Shown here in pieces: positions 13,673 to 13,686 of a DNA stretch of 13,686 bases (positions are counted from its first letter, which is position 1; each line of letters begins with the position of its first letter). Below the pieces are notes generated by a model that saw only the letters and a program-made list of their open reading frames with translations, did no database searches and was not told the origin of the DNA. The stretch comes from Bacillota bacterium (GTDB lineage Bacteria; Bacillota; Clostridia; Acetivibrionales; DSM-1351), in assembly GCA_023412635.1 (NCBI GenBank), contig JAEYNI010000219.1, forward strand, positions 1-13,686, in the 5' to 3' direction. The translations under genes and the position numbers were made by a program.

Positions 13673-13686
13673 GACCATCACTCCAA

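Overview
The window is a low-GC stretch in which every gene but the last lies on the + strand, tightly spaced or overlapping. Strong Shine-Dalgarno sites, GTG and TTG starts and the protein sequences point to a Gram-positive anaerobe of the Clostridia. A Ruminiclostridium-like genome is a guess. There are no tRNA or rRNA genes, no CRISPR array and no recognisable transposase. Almost all of it is one large signal-transduction locus, whose 5' end lies outside the window.

Region 1 (1-1428) is the tail of a stressosome-type partner-switching module. It holds an RsbT switch kinase missing only its N-terminus, then an RsbX/SpoIIE-like PP2C phosphatase fused to a degenerate RsbT/RsbW-like ATPase domain. 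RsbR/RsbS partners would be expected just upstream, out of view. Region 2 (1440-4219) is a phosphorelay set: a soluble coiled-coil histidine kinase, a lone receiver protein and, after a 123-base structured spacer rich in CpG and inverted repeats, an unusual protein with an N-terminal Hpt domain and a C-terminal STAS-like domain.

Region 3 (4209-13330) is a chemosensory operon: HEAT-repeat protein, CheR, CheY-like, CheA with two Hpt domains, second CheY-like, two tandem CheX-like phosphatases, a ParA/Soj-family ATPase and a protein made of three CheW domains behind a basic tail. No chemoreceptor (MCP), CheB, CheD or flagellar gene is present. This suggests a non-flagellar or unassigned output and receptors encoded elsewhere. 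ParA next to a triple-CheW scaffold suggests a cytoplasmic signalling assembly positioned on the nucleoid.

The locus ends at a bidirectional hairpin terminator (about 13412-13451), shared with a convergent minus-strand gene for a small cysteine-rich zinc-ribbon protein.

As a working model (inference), stress sensing through RsbT and RsbX, a two-component relay and a receptor-CheA pathway share three receivers, three Hpt domains and two CheX phosphatases. The Hpt-STAS protein is the best candidate for a physical link between the phosphorelay and the partner switch.
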